Below, in pieces: positions 22,247-35,990 of a stretch of DNA of 64,000 nt. The notes beneath the pieces were generated by a model. The model searched no databases, was not told the DNA's origin, and saw only the letters and a program-made list of their open reading frames with translations. Made by a program: the position numbers and the translations under genes. Origin of the DNA: Mesocentrotus franciscanus. Its lineage: Eukaryota; Echinodermata; Echinoidea; Camarodonta; Strongylocentrotidae. Where the stretch lies: positions 22,620,800-22,684,799 of the forward strand of contig CP137682.1 in NCBI GenBank assembly GCA_037976565.1, read 5' to 3'. Numbering within the stretch: the stretch's first letter is position 1; every line of letters starts with the position of its first letter.

Positions 22247-24617
22247 TTTTTTTTTTTTTGCCGTCGTTTTAAATTTGATTTTATGATCTTCTTCGACTAT
22301 TATAACATATTATCATATACAATCACAAACAATGTAATAAAATGCCTAATTTTGCGTGTTATATCTATGGGAGAAGAATGTCAATCGTTTGAGTACAACC
22401 CTATGGGAAATCTGATTCCTTGTCGTGTATTAAACCTATAGGGTTAATCTCCCAAGTCTGTTGGAATATATCAAATCATCCCATTTTCATGATGTTTAGT
22501 CTCCTTCCCAGACGTTTATACTTTCCAGTAATTCAGCCCAGGTATATGCAATCTTTACGTCTCTCCCGCGGACATAGAATTGTTTACATGTCTATAACTT
22601 CTCTCTTTCTCTATAATATAGTAAATATTCAATTCTATTTATGCTGGAAATATTAAAAGCATCGTTCTCCATTGCATCTCTTTCTCTTGCTCTGTCTCTC
22701 TCTCTCTCTTGCTCTGTTTCCCTTCCCCTCTCTTGATCTGCCCTCTATCCTTCTCTTGCTCTCTCATTGCATCTCTCTCTCTACTCTTTCACTCTCTCCC
22801 TATCTCTGTCTCCCTCTCTTGCTCTGCCTAGCTCCCTCTGTCTCTGCCTCTCATTGTATACTCTCTCACCCTCTCCCTTTCCCGGCCTCTGGTTCTCGTT
22901 CTCCCTCCGATATCTATTGTAATTTTCTTTAATTTCCACTAGCTCTTCATTTTGCCCTTTGTATTCTTATTTCACCCCTACCATGTTTCCTTATACTATC
23001 CTCTCTACTTCAAAGTGTATGCATTCTGATTCCTCTTTCTTTCCTCGGTCCAGCTCATGTATTTTTACATGTCAATAACTCGTCTCCCTCTCTCCTTCTC
23101 TATATCTATATTTTCATTAAATTTCATTATGATCATGATTTTGATCATAATCATTTCTCAATATTTTGTTCATCAGTTAAGTTATCACTTCAGTTCAGGT
23201 CACAGTTCAATCTATCAGTTCATTCATCAGTTCATCAGTTTAGCTCATCAATTCAGTTCATTTCACATCAGTTCAATATATCAGTTCATCAGTACTTCAT
23301 TCATCAGTTCATATCTTAATACATCATTTTACATTAACATCATTAAATTGGATCATTGAATTGAAGATTAGCATGATCATAAGAATTGAAGACAGATCAC
23401 CTAATTCGTCCTGATGACGAATTACTTTTCTAGTTTATTTTTATTTCATCCGTACACTTTTTGTGTAAACGTTTACTCGAAATCGACATGGTCAATTTCC
23501 TTCAATTTCTGTCAGTCATCAGGCCCTATAATATCAAGTTCTAGTAACTTTCTCAAGGTCATGGGGTCATCGTGACGTCATCCAGGCGCCATTTTGTAAA
23601 CATCAGGTCATTATCTTATCTCGATAACGAGTCATCAAAAATCAACCATATTTGGTATACATCAATTTTAGGTCAAAGGTCAACAAAAATGTCGACAAAA
23701 TCCGCGTGCGCACCTCGACGCGTACGCGCGCATCAAAATTTCAAAATGCTCCAATTCGTCCCAAATTTTGTTTGCACACGTTTCAGGCCATTTTAAGCAT
23801 TTTCAAAATTTGCGCGCGCACTTATACGCGCGCGTTTTCGCGCGTATTGGCATTTTGCAACATCAAATCACCAAATTTTTTCTGCATCATATTTGGCACA
23901 TTTTTCCAAGCATTTTGATACCTTGTTCACTTTTTCTGACCAGTAATAACGCAATGAGCGTCCGTCAAAGTATAACAGCACCCGCGGCCGCTATCTCTAT
24001 CCACAATACATAGGCAAAAACATGCCTATACAAAACTCATTGTAACTCTTCAGAATGGATGGATACCCCAATTTTTTTCATATTTGGATAGATTATGAGT
24101 CGGAGATATGATTTCATGTCTCATTTGACCCTCAATCAACTCATGACGTCATCATATGGCCTCCGAACTCAAAATTTCAATTTGCATATTATGACGTCAG
24201 CATATTTTGGAAAATTGATTGTATCTCTGTAAATATTGATCGATTTTCTTCCAAATTTTGATATGTTCTAGCTGAGACAATTCTCTACAAATGCAGTCAC
24301 CACGATTTTCATTTTGACAAAGGCATCATGGCGTATTTTTGGGATTAAAGGAGGCATGTCAATTTTTCACATTTTGCGTGTATTCTCTATGGGACATGAC
24401 TTTTTTCTAAACTGGATTCTACATTCCCGTCTTTCGCGAGCAATATCTCCGTCGTTTTAGCTTTGTTTTCGCTGAGCTTCGAGTATGTTGTAGCTGAGAC
24501 AATAAGCTATCACAAGTGTGCCCTTTATTTTTCGATCAGATGCCGGGATCATGCTCATATTTCACTTGCAAAGTGGGATTTGAGAATTCCATTTTCCGTT
24601 CACGTGTAATGTCTATG

Positions 24618-24691
24618 TGGATTATTTTGGTATAGTGGTCATAGCACTTGCCTCCCATTCCGGCGACCCAAGTTCGATTCCTGGTGGGTCA
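24618..24691 (+). tRNA. tRNA-Gly(CCC)-like module, array copy 3
   Basis: Same 74 nt module with A and B boxes and a T-run, 2445 bp after copy 2. Confidence 0.6.
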
Positions 24692-27043
24692 TTTTTTTTT
24701 TTTTTTGCCGTCGTTTTAAATTTGATTTTATGATCTTCTTCGACTATTATAACATATTATCATATACAATCACAAACAATGTAATAAAATGCCTAATTTT
24801 GCGTGTTATATCTATGGGGAAGAATGTCAATCGTTTGAGTACAACCCTATGGGAAATCTGATTCCTTGTCGTGTATTAAACCTATAGGGTTAATCTCCCA
24901 AGTCTGTTGGAATATATCAAATCATCCCATTTTCATGATGTTTAGTCTCCTTCCCAGACGTTTATACTTTCCAGTAATTCAGCCCAGGTATATGCAATCT
25001 TTACGTCTCTCCCGCGGACATAGAATTGTTTACATGTCTATAACTTCTCTCTTTCTCTATAATATAGTAAATATTCAATTCTATTTATGCTGGAAATATT
25101 AAAAGCATCGTTCTCCATTGCATCTCTTTCTCTTGCTCTCTCTTGCTCTGTTTCCCTTCCCCTCTCTTGATCTGCCCTCTATCCTTCTCTTGCTCTCTCA
25201 TTGCATCTCTCTCTCTACTCTTTCACTCTCTCCCTATCTCTGTCTCCCTCTCTTGCTCTGCCTAGCTCCCTCTGTCTCTGCCTCTCATTGTATACTCTCT
25301 CACCCTCTCCCTTTCCCGGCCTCTGGTTCTCGTTCTCCCTCCGATATCTATTGTAATTTTCTTTAATTTCCTCTAGCTCTTCATTTTGCCCTTTGTATTC
25401 TTATTTCACCCCTACCATGTCCTCTCTCCTTCAAAGTGTATGCATTCTGATTCCTCTTTCTTCCCTCGGTCCAGCTCATGTATTTTTACATGTCAATAAC
25501 TCGTCTCCCTCTCTCCTTCTCTATATCTATATTTTCATTAAATTTCATTATGATCATGATTTTGATCATAATCATTTCTCAATATTTTGTTCATCAGTTA
25601 AGTTATCACTTCAGTTCAGGTCACAGTTCAATCTATCAGTTCATTCATCAGTTCATCAGTTTAGCTCATCAATTCAGTTCATTTCACATCAGTTCAATCT
25701 ATCAGTTCATCAGTACTTCATTCATCAGTTCATATCTTAATACATCATTTTACATTAACATCATTAAATTGGATCATTGAATTGAAGATTAGCATGATCA
25801 TAAGAATTGAAGACAGATCACCTAATTCGTCCTGATGACGAATTACTTTTCTAGTTTATTTTTATTTCATCCGTACACTTTTTGTGTAAACGTTTACTCG
25901 AAATCGACATGGTCAATTTCCTTCAATTTCTGTCAGTCATCAGGCCCTATAATATCAAGTTCTAGTAACTTTCTCAAGGTCATGGGGTCATCGTGACGTC
26001 ATCCAGGCGCCATTTTGTAAACATCAGGTCATTATCTTATCTCGATAACGAGTCATCAAAAATCAACCATATTTGGTATACATCAATTTTAGGTCAAAGG
26101 TCAACAAAAATGTCGACAAAATCCGCGTGCGCACCTCGACGCGCGTACGCGCGCATCAAAATTTCAAAATGCTCCAATTCGTCCCAAATTTTGTTTGCAC
26201 ACGTTTCAGGCCATTTTAAGCATTTTCAAAATTTGCGCGCGCACTTATGCGCGCGCGTTTTCGCGCGTTTGGCATTTTGCAACATAGAATCGCCAAATTT
26301 TCTCTGCCATCATATTTGGCACATTTTTCCAAGCATTTTGATACCTTGTTCACTTTTTCTGACCAGTAATAACGCAATGAGCGTCCGTCAAAGTATAACA
26401 GCACCCGCGGACCGCGCTATCTCTATCCACAATACATAGGCAAAAACATGCCTATACAAAACTCATTGTAACTCTTCAGAATGGATGGATACCCCAATTT
26501 TTTTCATATTTGGATAGATTATGAGTCGGAGATATGATTTCATGTCTCATTTGACCCTCAATCAACTCATGACGTCATCATATCGGCCTCCGAACTCAAA
26601 ATTTCAATTTGCATATTATGACGTCAGCATATTTTGGAAAATTGATTGTATCTCTGTAAATATTGATCGATTTTCTTCCAAATTTTGATATGTTCTAGCT
26701 GAGACAATTCTCTACAAATGCAGTCACCACGATTTTCATTTTGACAAAGGCATCATGACGTATTTTGGGGATTAAAGGAGGCATGTCAATTTTCACATTT
26801 TGCGTGTATTCTCTATGGGACATGACTTTTTCCTAAACTGGATTCTACATTCCCGTCTTTCGCGAGCAATATCTCCGTCGTTTTAGTTTTGTTTTTGCTG
26901 AGCTTTGAGTATGTTGTAGCTGAGACAATAAGCTATCACAAGTGTGCCCTTTATTTTTCGATCAGATGCCGGGATCAAGCTCATATTTCACTTGCAAAGT
27001 GGGATTTGAGAATTCCATTTTCCGTTCACGTGTAATGTCTATG

Positions 27044-27117
27044 TGGATTATTTTGGTATAGTGGTCATAGCACTTGCCTCCCATTCCGGCGACCCAAGTT
27101 CGATTCCTGGTGGGTCA
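27044..27117 (+). tRNA. tRNA-Gly(CCC)-like module, array copy 4
   Basis: Same 74 nt module and terminator-like T-run, 2426 bp after copy 3. Confidence 0.6.
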
Positions 27118-28298
27118 TTTTTTTTTTTTTTGCCGTCGTTTTAAATTTGATTTTATGATCTTCTTCGACTATTATAACATATTATCATATACAATCACAA
27201 ACATTGTAATAAAATGCCTAATTTTGCGTGTTATATCTATGGGGGAAGAATGTCAATCGTTTGAGTACAACCCTATGGGAAATCTGATTCCTTGTCGTGT
27301 ATTAAACCTATAGGGTTAATCTCCCAAGTCTGTTGGAATATATCAAATCATCCCATTTTCATGATGTTTAGTCTCCTTCCCAGACGTTTATACTTTCCAG
27401 TAATTCAGCCTAGGTATATGCAATCTTTACGTCTCTCCCGCGGACATAGAATTGTTTACATGTCTATAACTTCTCTCTTTCTCTATAATATAGTAAATAT
27501 TCAATTCTATTTATGCTGGAAATATTAAAAGCATCGTTCTCCATTGCATCTCTTTCTCTTGCTCTCTCTCCTCTCTCTCTTGCTCTGTTTTTCCCCTCTC
27601 TTGATCTGCCCTCTATCCTTCTCTTGCTCTCTCATTGCATCTCTCTCTCTACTCTTTCACTCTCTCCCTATCTCAGTCTCCCTCTCTTGCTCTGCCTAGC
27701 TCCCTCTGTCTCTGCCTCTCATTGTATACTCTCTCACCCTCTCCCTTTCCCGGCCTCTGGTTCTCGTTCTCCCTCCGATATCTATTGTAATTTTCTTTAA
27801 TTTCCACTAGCTCTTCATTTTGCCCTTTGTATTCTTATTTCACCCCTACCATGTTTCCTTATACTATCCTCTCTACTTCAAAGTGTATGCATTCTGATTC
27901 CTCTTTCTTTCCTCGGTCCAGCTCATGTATTTTTACATGTCAATAACTCGTCTCCCTCTCTCCTTCTCTATATCTATATTTTCATTAAATTTCATTATGA
28001 TCATGATTTTGATCATAATCATTTCTCAATATTTTGTTCATCAGTTAAGTTATCACTTCAGTTCAGGTCACAGTTCAATCTATCAGTTCATTCATCAGTT
28101 CATCAGTTTAGCTCATCAATTCAGTTCATTTCACATCAGTTCAATATATCAGTTCATCAGTACTTCATTCATCAGTTCATATCTTAATACATCATTTTAC
28201 ATTAACATCATTAAATTGGATCATTGAATTGAAGATTAGCATGATCATAAAATTGAAGACAGATCACCTAATTCGTCCTGATGACGAATTACTTTTTA

Positions 28299-28375
28299 TT
28301 AGGTGATCTGTCATTGACAGATCACCTATTGATTTTGTCAGAATTTTCTTTCTTTATTATTTATTTATTTATTTA
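28299..28375 (+). repeat. extra ~79 bp segment with perfect hairpin, only in one array unit
   Basis: TAGGTGATCTGTC at 28300-28312 and GACAGATCACCTA at 28316-28328 form a perfect 13 bp stem with a 3 nt loop, followed by TTGATTTTGTCAGAATTTTC and a TTTA repeat. The other units lack it. GACAGATCACCTA also stands just upstream in every unit, so the segment is either an insertion or a remnant of the ancestral unit. Confidence 0.75.
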
Positions 28376-29563
28376 TTTTTATTTCATCCGTACACTTTTT
28401 GTGTAACGTTTACTCGAAATCGACATGGTCAATTTCCTTCAAATTTCTGTCAGTCATCAGGCCCTATAATATCAAGTTCTAGTAACTTTCTCAAGGTCAT
28501 GGGGTCATCGTGACGTCATCCAGGCGCCATTTTGTAAACATCAGGTCATTATCTTATCTCGATAACGAGTCATCAAAAATCAACCATATTTGGTATACAT
28601 CAATTTTAGGTCAAAGGTCAACAAAAATGTCGACAAAATCCGCGTGCGCACCTCGACGCGCGCGTACGCGCGCATCAAAATTTCAAAATGCTCCAATTCG
28701 TCCCAAATTTTGTTTGCACACGTTTCAGGCCATTTTAAGCATTTTCAAAATTTGCGCGCGCGCATATGCGCGCGTTTTCGCGCGTTTTGGCATTTTGCAA
28801 CATAGAATCGCCAAATTTTCTCTGCCATCATGTTTGGCATATTTTTTCCAAGCATTTTGATACCTTGTTCACTTTTTTCTGACCAGTAATAACGCAATGA
28901 GCGTCCGTCAAAGTATAACAGCACCCGCGGACCGCATATCTCTATCCACAATACATAGGCAAAAACATGCCTATACAAAACTCATTGTAACTCTTCAGAA
29001 TGGATGGATACCCCAATTTTTTTCATATTTGGATAGATTATGAGTCGGAGATATGATTTCATGTCTCATTTGACCCTCAATCAACTCATGACGTCATCAT
29101 ATCGGCCTCCGAACTCAAAATTTCAATTTGCATATTATGACGTCAGCATATTTTTGGAAAATTGATTGTATCTCTGTAAATATTGATCGATTTTCTTCCA
29201 AATTTTGATATGTTCTAGCTGAGACAATTCTCTACAAATGCAGTCACCACGATTTTCATTTTGACAAAGGCATCATGGCGTATTTTTGGGATTAAAGGAG
29301 GCATGTCAATTTTTCACATTTTGCGTGTATTCTCTATGGGACATGACTTTTTCCTAAACTGGATTCTACATTCCCGTCTTTCGCGAGCAATATCTCCGTC
29401 GTTTTAGTTTTGTTTTGCTGAGCTTTGAGTATGTTGTAGCTGAGACAATAAGCTATCACAAGTGTGCCCTTTATTTTTCGATCAGATGCCGGGATCATGC
29501 TCATATTTCACTTGCAAAGTGGGATTTGAGAATTCCATTTTCCGTTCACGTGTAATGTCTATG

Positions 29564-29637
29564 TGGATTATTTTGGTATAGTGGTCATAGCACTTGCCTC
29601 CCATTCCGGCGACCCAAGTTCGATTCCTGGTGGGTCA
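29564..29637 (+). tRNA. tRNA-Gly(CCC)-like module, array copy 5
   Basis: Same 74 nt module and T-run. The 2520 bp spacing from copy 4 reflects the extra segment at 28299-28375. Confidence 0.6.
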
Positions 29638-32025
29638 TTTTTTTTTTTTTTTTGCCGTCGTTTTAAATTTGATTTTATGATCTTCTTCGACTATTATAAC
29701 ATATTATCATATACAATCACAAACAATGTAATAAAATGCCTAATTTTGCGTGTTATATCTATGGGGAAGAATGTCAATCGTTTGAGTACAACCCTATGGG
29801 AAATCTGATTCCTTGTCGTGTATTAAACCTATAGGGTTAATCTCCCAAGTCTGTTGGAATATATCAAATCATCCCATTTTCATGATGTTTAGTCTCCTTC
29901 CCAGACGTTTATACTTTCCAGTAATTCAGCCTAGGTATATGCAATCTTTACGTCTCTCCCGCGGACATAGAATTGTTTACATGTCTATAACTTCTCTCTT
30001 TCTCTATAATATAGTAAATATTCAATTCTATTTATGCTGGAAATATTAAAAGCATCGTTCTCCATTGCATCTCTTTCTCTTGCTCTCTCTCCTCTCTCTC
30101 TTGCTCTGTTTCCCTTCCCCTCTCTTGATCTGCCCTCTATCCTTCTCTTGCTCTCTCATTGCATCTCTCTCTCTACTCTTTCACTCTCTCCCTATCTCAG
30201 TCTCCCTCTCTTGCTCTGCCTAGCTCCCTCTGTCTCTGCCTCTCATTGTATACTCTCTCACCCTCTCCCTTTCCCGGCCTCTGGTTCTCGTTCTCCCTCC
30301 GATATCTATTGTAATTTTCTTTAATTTCCACTAGCTCTTCATTTTGCCCTTTGTATTCTTATTTCACCCCTACCATGTTTCCTTATACTATCCTCTCTAC
30401 TTCAAAGTGTATGCATTCTGATTCCTCTTTCTTTCCTCGGTCCAGCTCATGTATTTTTACATGTCAATAACTCGTCTCCCTCTCTCCTTCTCTATATCTA
30501 TATTTTCATTAAATTTCATTATGATCATGATTTTGATCATAATCATTTCTCAATATTTTGTTCATCAGTTAAGTTATCACTTCAGTTCAGGTCACAGTTC
30601 AATCTATCAGTTCATTCATCAGTTCATCAGTTTAGCTCATCAATTCAGTTCATTTCACATCAGTTCAATATATCAGTTCATCAGTACTTCATTCATCAGT
30701 TCATATCTTAATACATCATTTTACATTAACATCATTAAATTGGATCATTGAATTGAAGATTAGCATGATCATAAGAATTGAAGACAGATCACCTAATTCG
30801 TCCTGATGACGAATTACTTTTCTAGTTTATTTATTTTTATTTCATCCGTACACTTTTTTGTGTAAACGTTTACTCGAAATCGACATGGTCAATTTCCTTC
30901 AAATTTCTGTCAGTCATCAGGCCCTATAATATCAAGTTCTAGTAACTTTCTCAAGGTCATGGGGTCATCGTGACGTCATCCAGGCGCCATTTTGTAAACA
31001 TCAGGTCATTATCTTATCTCGATAACGAGTCATCAAAAATCAACCATATTTGGTATACATCAATTTTAGGTCAAGGTCAACAAAAATGTCGACAAAATCC
31101 GCGTGCGCACCTCGACGCGCGTACGCGCATCAAAATTTCAAAATGCTCCAATTCGTCCCAAATTTTGTTTGCACACGTTTCAGGCCATTTTAAGCATTTT
31201 CAAAATTTGCGCGCGCACTTATGCGCGCGCGTTTTCGCGTTTTGGCATTTTGCAACATAGAATCGCCAAATTTTCTCTGCCATCATATTTGGCATATTTT
31301 TCCAAGCATTTTGATACCTTGTTCACTTTTTCTGACCAGTAATAACGCAATGAGCGTCCGTCAAAGTATAACAGCACCCGCGGACCGCATATCTCTATCC
31401 ACAATACATAGGCAAAAACATGCCTATACAAAACTCATTGTAACTCTTCAGAATGGATGGATACCCCAATTTTTTTCATATTTGGATAGATTATGAGTCG
31501 GAGATATGATTTCATGTCTCATTTGACCCTCAATCAACTCATGACGTCATCATATCGGCCTCCGAACTCAAAATTTCAATTTGCATATTATGACGTCAGC
31601 ATATTTTTGGAAAATTGATTGTATCTCTGTAAATATTGATCGATTTTCTTCCAAATTTTGATATGTTCTAGCTGAGACAATTCTCTACAAATGCAGTCAC
31701 CACGATTTTCATTTTGACAAAGGCATCATGGCGTATTTTTGCGATTAAAGGAGGCATGTCAATTTTCACATTTTGCGTGTATTCTCTATGGGACATGACT
31801 TTTTCCTAAACTGGATTCTACATTCCCGTCTTTCGCGAGCAATATCTCCGTCGTTTTAGTTTTGTTTTGCTGAGCTTTGAGTATGTTGTAGCTGAGACAA
31901 TAAGCTATCACAAGTGTGCCCTTTATTTTTCGATCAGATGCCGGGATCATGCTCATATTTCACTTGCAAAGTGGGATTTGAGAATTCCATTTTCCGTTCA
32001 CGTGTAATGTCTATGTGGATTATTT

Positions 32026-32099
32026 TGGTATAGTGGTCATAGCACTTGCCTCCCATTCCGGCGACCCAAGTTCGATTCCTGGTGGGTCATTTTTTTTTT
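32026..32099 (+). tRNA. tRNA-Gly(CCC)-like module, array copy 6
   Basis: Same 74 nt module and T-run, 2462 bp after copy 5. It is the last copy before the LINE. Confidence 0.6.
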
Positions 32100-33298
32100 T
32101 TTTTTGCCGTCGTTTTAAATTTGATTTTATGATCTTCTTCGACTATTATAACATATTATCATATACAATCACAAACAATGTAATAAAATGCCTAATTTTG
32201 CGTGTTATATCTATGGGGAAGAATGTCAATCGTTTGAGTACAACCCTATGGGAAATCTGATTCCTTGTCGTGTATTAAACCTATAGGGTTAATCTCCCAA
32301 GTCTGTTGGAATATATCAAATCATCCCATTTTCATGATGTTTAGTCTCCTTCCCAGACGTTTATACTTTCCAGTAATTCAGCCTAGGTATATGCAATCTT
32401 TACGTCTCTCCCGCGGACATAGAATTGTTTACATGTCTATAACTTCTCTCTTTCTCTATAATATAGTAAATATTCAATTCTATTTATGCTGGAAATATTA
32501 AAAGCATCGTTCTCCATTGCATCTCTTTCTCTTGCTCAGTCTCTCCTCTCTCTCTTGCTCTGTTTCCCTTCCCCTCTCTTGATCTGCCCTCTATCCTTCT
32601 CTTGCTCTCTCATTGCATCTCTCTCTCTACTCTTTCACTCTCTCCCTATCTCAGTCTCCCTCTCTTGCTCTGCCTAGCTCCCTCTGTCTCTGCCTCTCAT
32701 TGTATACTCTCTCACCCTCTCCCTTTCCCGGCCTCTGGTTCTCGTTCTCCCTCCGATATCTATTGTAATTTTCTTTAATTTCCACTAGCTCTTCATTTTG
32801 CCCTTTGTATTCTTATTTCACCCCTACCATGTTTCCTTATACTATCCTCTCTACTTCAAAGTGTATGCATTCTGATTCCTCTTTCTTTCCTCGGTCCAGC
32901 TCATGTATTTTTACATGTCAATAACTCGTCTCCCTCTCTCCTTCTCTATATCTATATTTTCATTAAATTTCATTATGATCATGATTTTGATCATAATCAT
33001 TTCTCAATATTTTGTTCATCAGTTAAGTTATCACTTCAGTTCAGGTCACAGTTCAATCTATCAGTTCATTCATCAGTTCATCAGTTTAGCTCATCAATTC
33101 AGTTCATTTCACATCAGTTCAATATATCAGTTCATCAGTACTTCATTCATCAGTTCATATCTTAATACATCATTTTACATTAACATCATTAAATTGGATC
33201 ATTGAATTGAAGATTAGCATGATCATAAGAATTGAAGACAGATCACCTAATTCGTCCTGATGACGAATTACTTTTCTAGTTTAATTAATTTTTTTTTA

Positions 33299-35595
33299 TT
33301 CAAAAATATTTGAATAATTATTATGGCGATTTAATTGCGTCATTGGTATGTAATCTTTAGTTTGCTTTTGTTATTGATATTTTCGCTTTGAATAGCTATG
33401 CAAATGAGGATCTTTGTTTAAAAAATCATACAGATTGTTCTCGGACTGCCTGGCCGAGTTTTGACTGATTTGTATTGTCACTATTATACAACGTTGGTTA
33501 TCTATACCTTGCTCTGTGCACACAGAACATATTATATTTTTGTCGATGTAACGAAACCCGTATACTATTGCTTGTTCTTTTAGTTGGTTTTTTCATCTTT
33601 TTAGACAGAGAGTATGGCGACCATATCTGTGGGCGTGGCCCGCGGTTTCGTATCGCCAACCTTAAATTGATACAGTTTGTTGATCAGCGGCCCTCGCCCG
33701 CTGGACTGGTTGCCATGCCGGTTGTCAGGGAGGGACCAATAGGTAGCGTCTTCGCTGCTCCGGCGTTTCGTGGACTGGTCTGGTGGCTGGCGTATTCGGG
33801 AATGTTTCGCGCTGCATGATGGCGTGACTTAGTGTTATCATGTGGCGCGGTCGTCCCGCGGTGTGCTAGTTCGCCGGTATCTGGCGGTGGTTCGTCGTTG
33901 TGGCGTGGATCGCATGATGTATGTTAATTTAATTTTTTTATTCCAATTTAACTGCTGCTTGTTTGTATTGATTGTGCTAAGGTAGGGTTATTGTCATACC
34001 CCCACCCACCTGTGAATCCCTTACTATCTAACATTTTCTGGCCTGCATTGCCTGTTTTTTTGTTTTTACTGTCATCAATACTTATTCGAAAATATTTGAA
34101 TAATTATTATGGCGATTTAACTACGTCATTGGTATGTAATCTTTAGTTTTGGTTTTGTTGTTGACATTTATCCTTTGAATAACTTTGCAAATGACGACCT
34201 CTGTTTAAAAAATCATACAAGTTGTTTTCTGACTCCTGGCCGAGTCTGGTTTGTATTTTGTTACTATTATGCAACGATGGTTATCTATACCATGCTCAGT
34301 GCGCACAGAACATAATTATATTTGTGTCGATGTAACGAAACCCGTTTACTATTGCTTGTCCTTTTAGTTAATTTTTTCATCTTTTTAGACAGAGAGCATG
34401 GCGACCATATCTGTGGGCGTGACCCGCGGTTTCGTATCGCCAACCTTAAATTGATACAGTTTGTTGATCAGCGGCCCTCGCCCGCTGGACTGGTTGCCAT
34501 GCCGGTTGTCAGGGAGGGACCAATAGGTAGCGTCTTCGCTGCTCCGGCGTTTCGTGGCCTGGTCTGGTGGCTGGCGTATTTGGGAATGTTTCGCGCTGCA
34601 TGATTGCGTGACTTAGTGCTACCATGTGGCGCGGTCGTCCCGCGGTGTGCTAGTTCGCCGGTATCTGGCGGTGGTTCGTCGTTGTGGCGTGGATCGGAAT
34701 GATGTATGTTAATTTAATTTTTTTATTCCAATTAATTTAACTGCTGCTTGTTTGTATTGATTGTGCTAAGGTAGAGTTATTATCATACCCCCATGCACCC
34801 CCTGTGAATCCCTTACTATCTAAAATTTTCTGGCCTGCATTGCCTGTTTTTTGTTTTTTCTGTTATCAATACAGACACAAAGATACTTGATTGATTGATA
34901 TGGCGATGTAATTACGTCATTGGTATGTAATCTTTAGTTTTGGTTTTGTTGTTGACATTTATCCTTTGAATAACTATGCAAATGGCGACCTCTGTTTACA
35001 GAATCATACAAGTTGTTTTCTGACTCCTGGCCGAGTCTGGTTTGTATTTTGTTACTATTATGCAACGTTGGTTATCTATACCTTGCTCAGTGCACACAGA
35101 ACATAATTATATTTTTGTCGATGTAACGAAACCCGTGTACTATTGCTTGTCCTTTTAGTTAATTTTTTCATCTTTTTAGACAGAGAGCATGGCGACCATA
35201 TCTGTGGGCGTGGCCCGCGGTTTCGTATCGCCAACCTTAAATTGATACAGTTTGTTGATCAGCGGCCCTCGCCCGCTGGACTGGTTGCCATGCCGGTTGT
35301 CAGGGAGGGACCAATAGGTAGCGTCTTCGCTGCTCCGGCGTTTCGTGGCCTGGTCTGGTGGCTGGCGTATTTGGGAATGTCTCGCGCTGCATGATGGCGT
35401 GACTTAGTGTTATCATGTGGCGCGGTCGTCCCGCGGTGTGCTAGTTCGCCGGTATCTGGCGGTGGTTCGTCGTTGTGGCGTGGATCGGCATGATGTATGT
35501 TAATTTAATTTTTGTATTCCAATTTAACTGCTGCTTGTTTGTATTGTTTGTGTTAAGGCAGAGGTATTGTCATACCCCCCTTTGAATCCCTAATC
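33299..35595 (+). repeat. three tandem ~790 bp monomers upstream of the LINE ORF
   Basis: Copies start at about 33299, 34085 and 34876 (periods 786 and 791; the last is shorter). Each carries a POU octamer ATGCAAAT (33398, 34976; TTGCAAAT in copy 2 at 34185) and a GC-rich block with GGCGACCATATCTGTGGGCG and GCGCGGTCGTCCCGCGG. An AT-rich end follows. They directly precede the LINE 5' leader, like the tandem promoter monomers of some LINE 5' UTRs. Promoter function is inference. Confidence 0.8.
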
Positions 35596-35990
35596 TTCTG
35601 TCAATCATAATCCAGTTCTTGATGCTGAACGTTGTTCCCTTCTCTATCCCCTCATGTAGTATATAGGCTCACCCATTTTTCTCTGTAACTTAAAAGGTAG
35701 TAAGTATCGAAGACATTTAATCCTCCTAAATTTAAACGATAATAATAATTTTTAAAACCCTTCTTAAATTATATACATTTCTAAGTTTCTTTAAATAATG
35801 ACCACGTTTAAACACTGTCACCAGCCCCGAGTATGTCTGATAGTCCCGCACAAGTGAACATGTACACCCCTCATTTTTTCGGTTTTTGCCGACACCCATA
35901 ACAAATGCACATGCACTCCGACACGCACATGCACGCACCGGACACACAATATTCATCTATACTGGTCGCCATACCAAATTTTACATTTTG

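Larger units (their letters stand above)
18033..33284 (+). repeat. tandem array of a ~2.45 kb unit (6 full periods plus partial)
   Basis: The landmark CCTAATTCGTCCTGATGACG occurs at 18503, 20952, 23400, 25821, 28267, 30792 and 33246, giving periods of 2449, 2448, 2421, 2446, 2525 and 2454. Copies differ mainly by short indels and homopolymer lengths. In order, each unit has a CTGATGA hairpin, TGACGTCA sites, a GC-alternating palindrome cluster (for example 18821-18842, perfect 22 bp) and a second CG-rich block. These are followed by a tRNA-like Pol III module with T-run, a TCTC-rich tract and a TTCATCAG short-repeat tract. No protein gene is supported. The array is cut by a gap on the left and by LINE monomers on the right. 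Confidence 0.93.

Noticed and set aside
18140..33205. 100-residue frame repeated in every array unit (start MYFYMSITRL in most)
   Set aside because: It is part of the tandem unit, runs through the TTCATCAG microsatellite, shows no domain, and is equally explained by recent array homogenisation.
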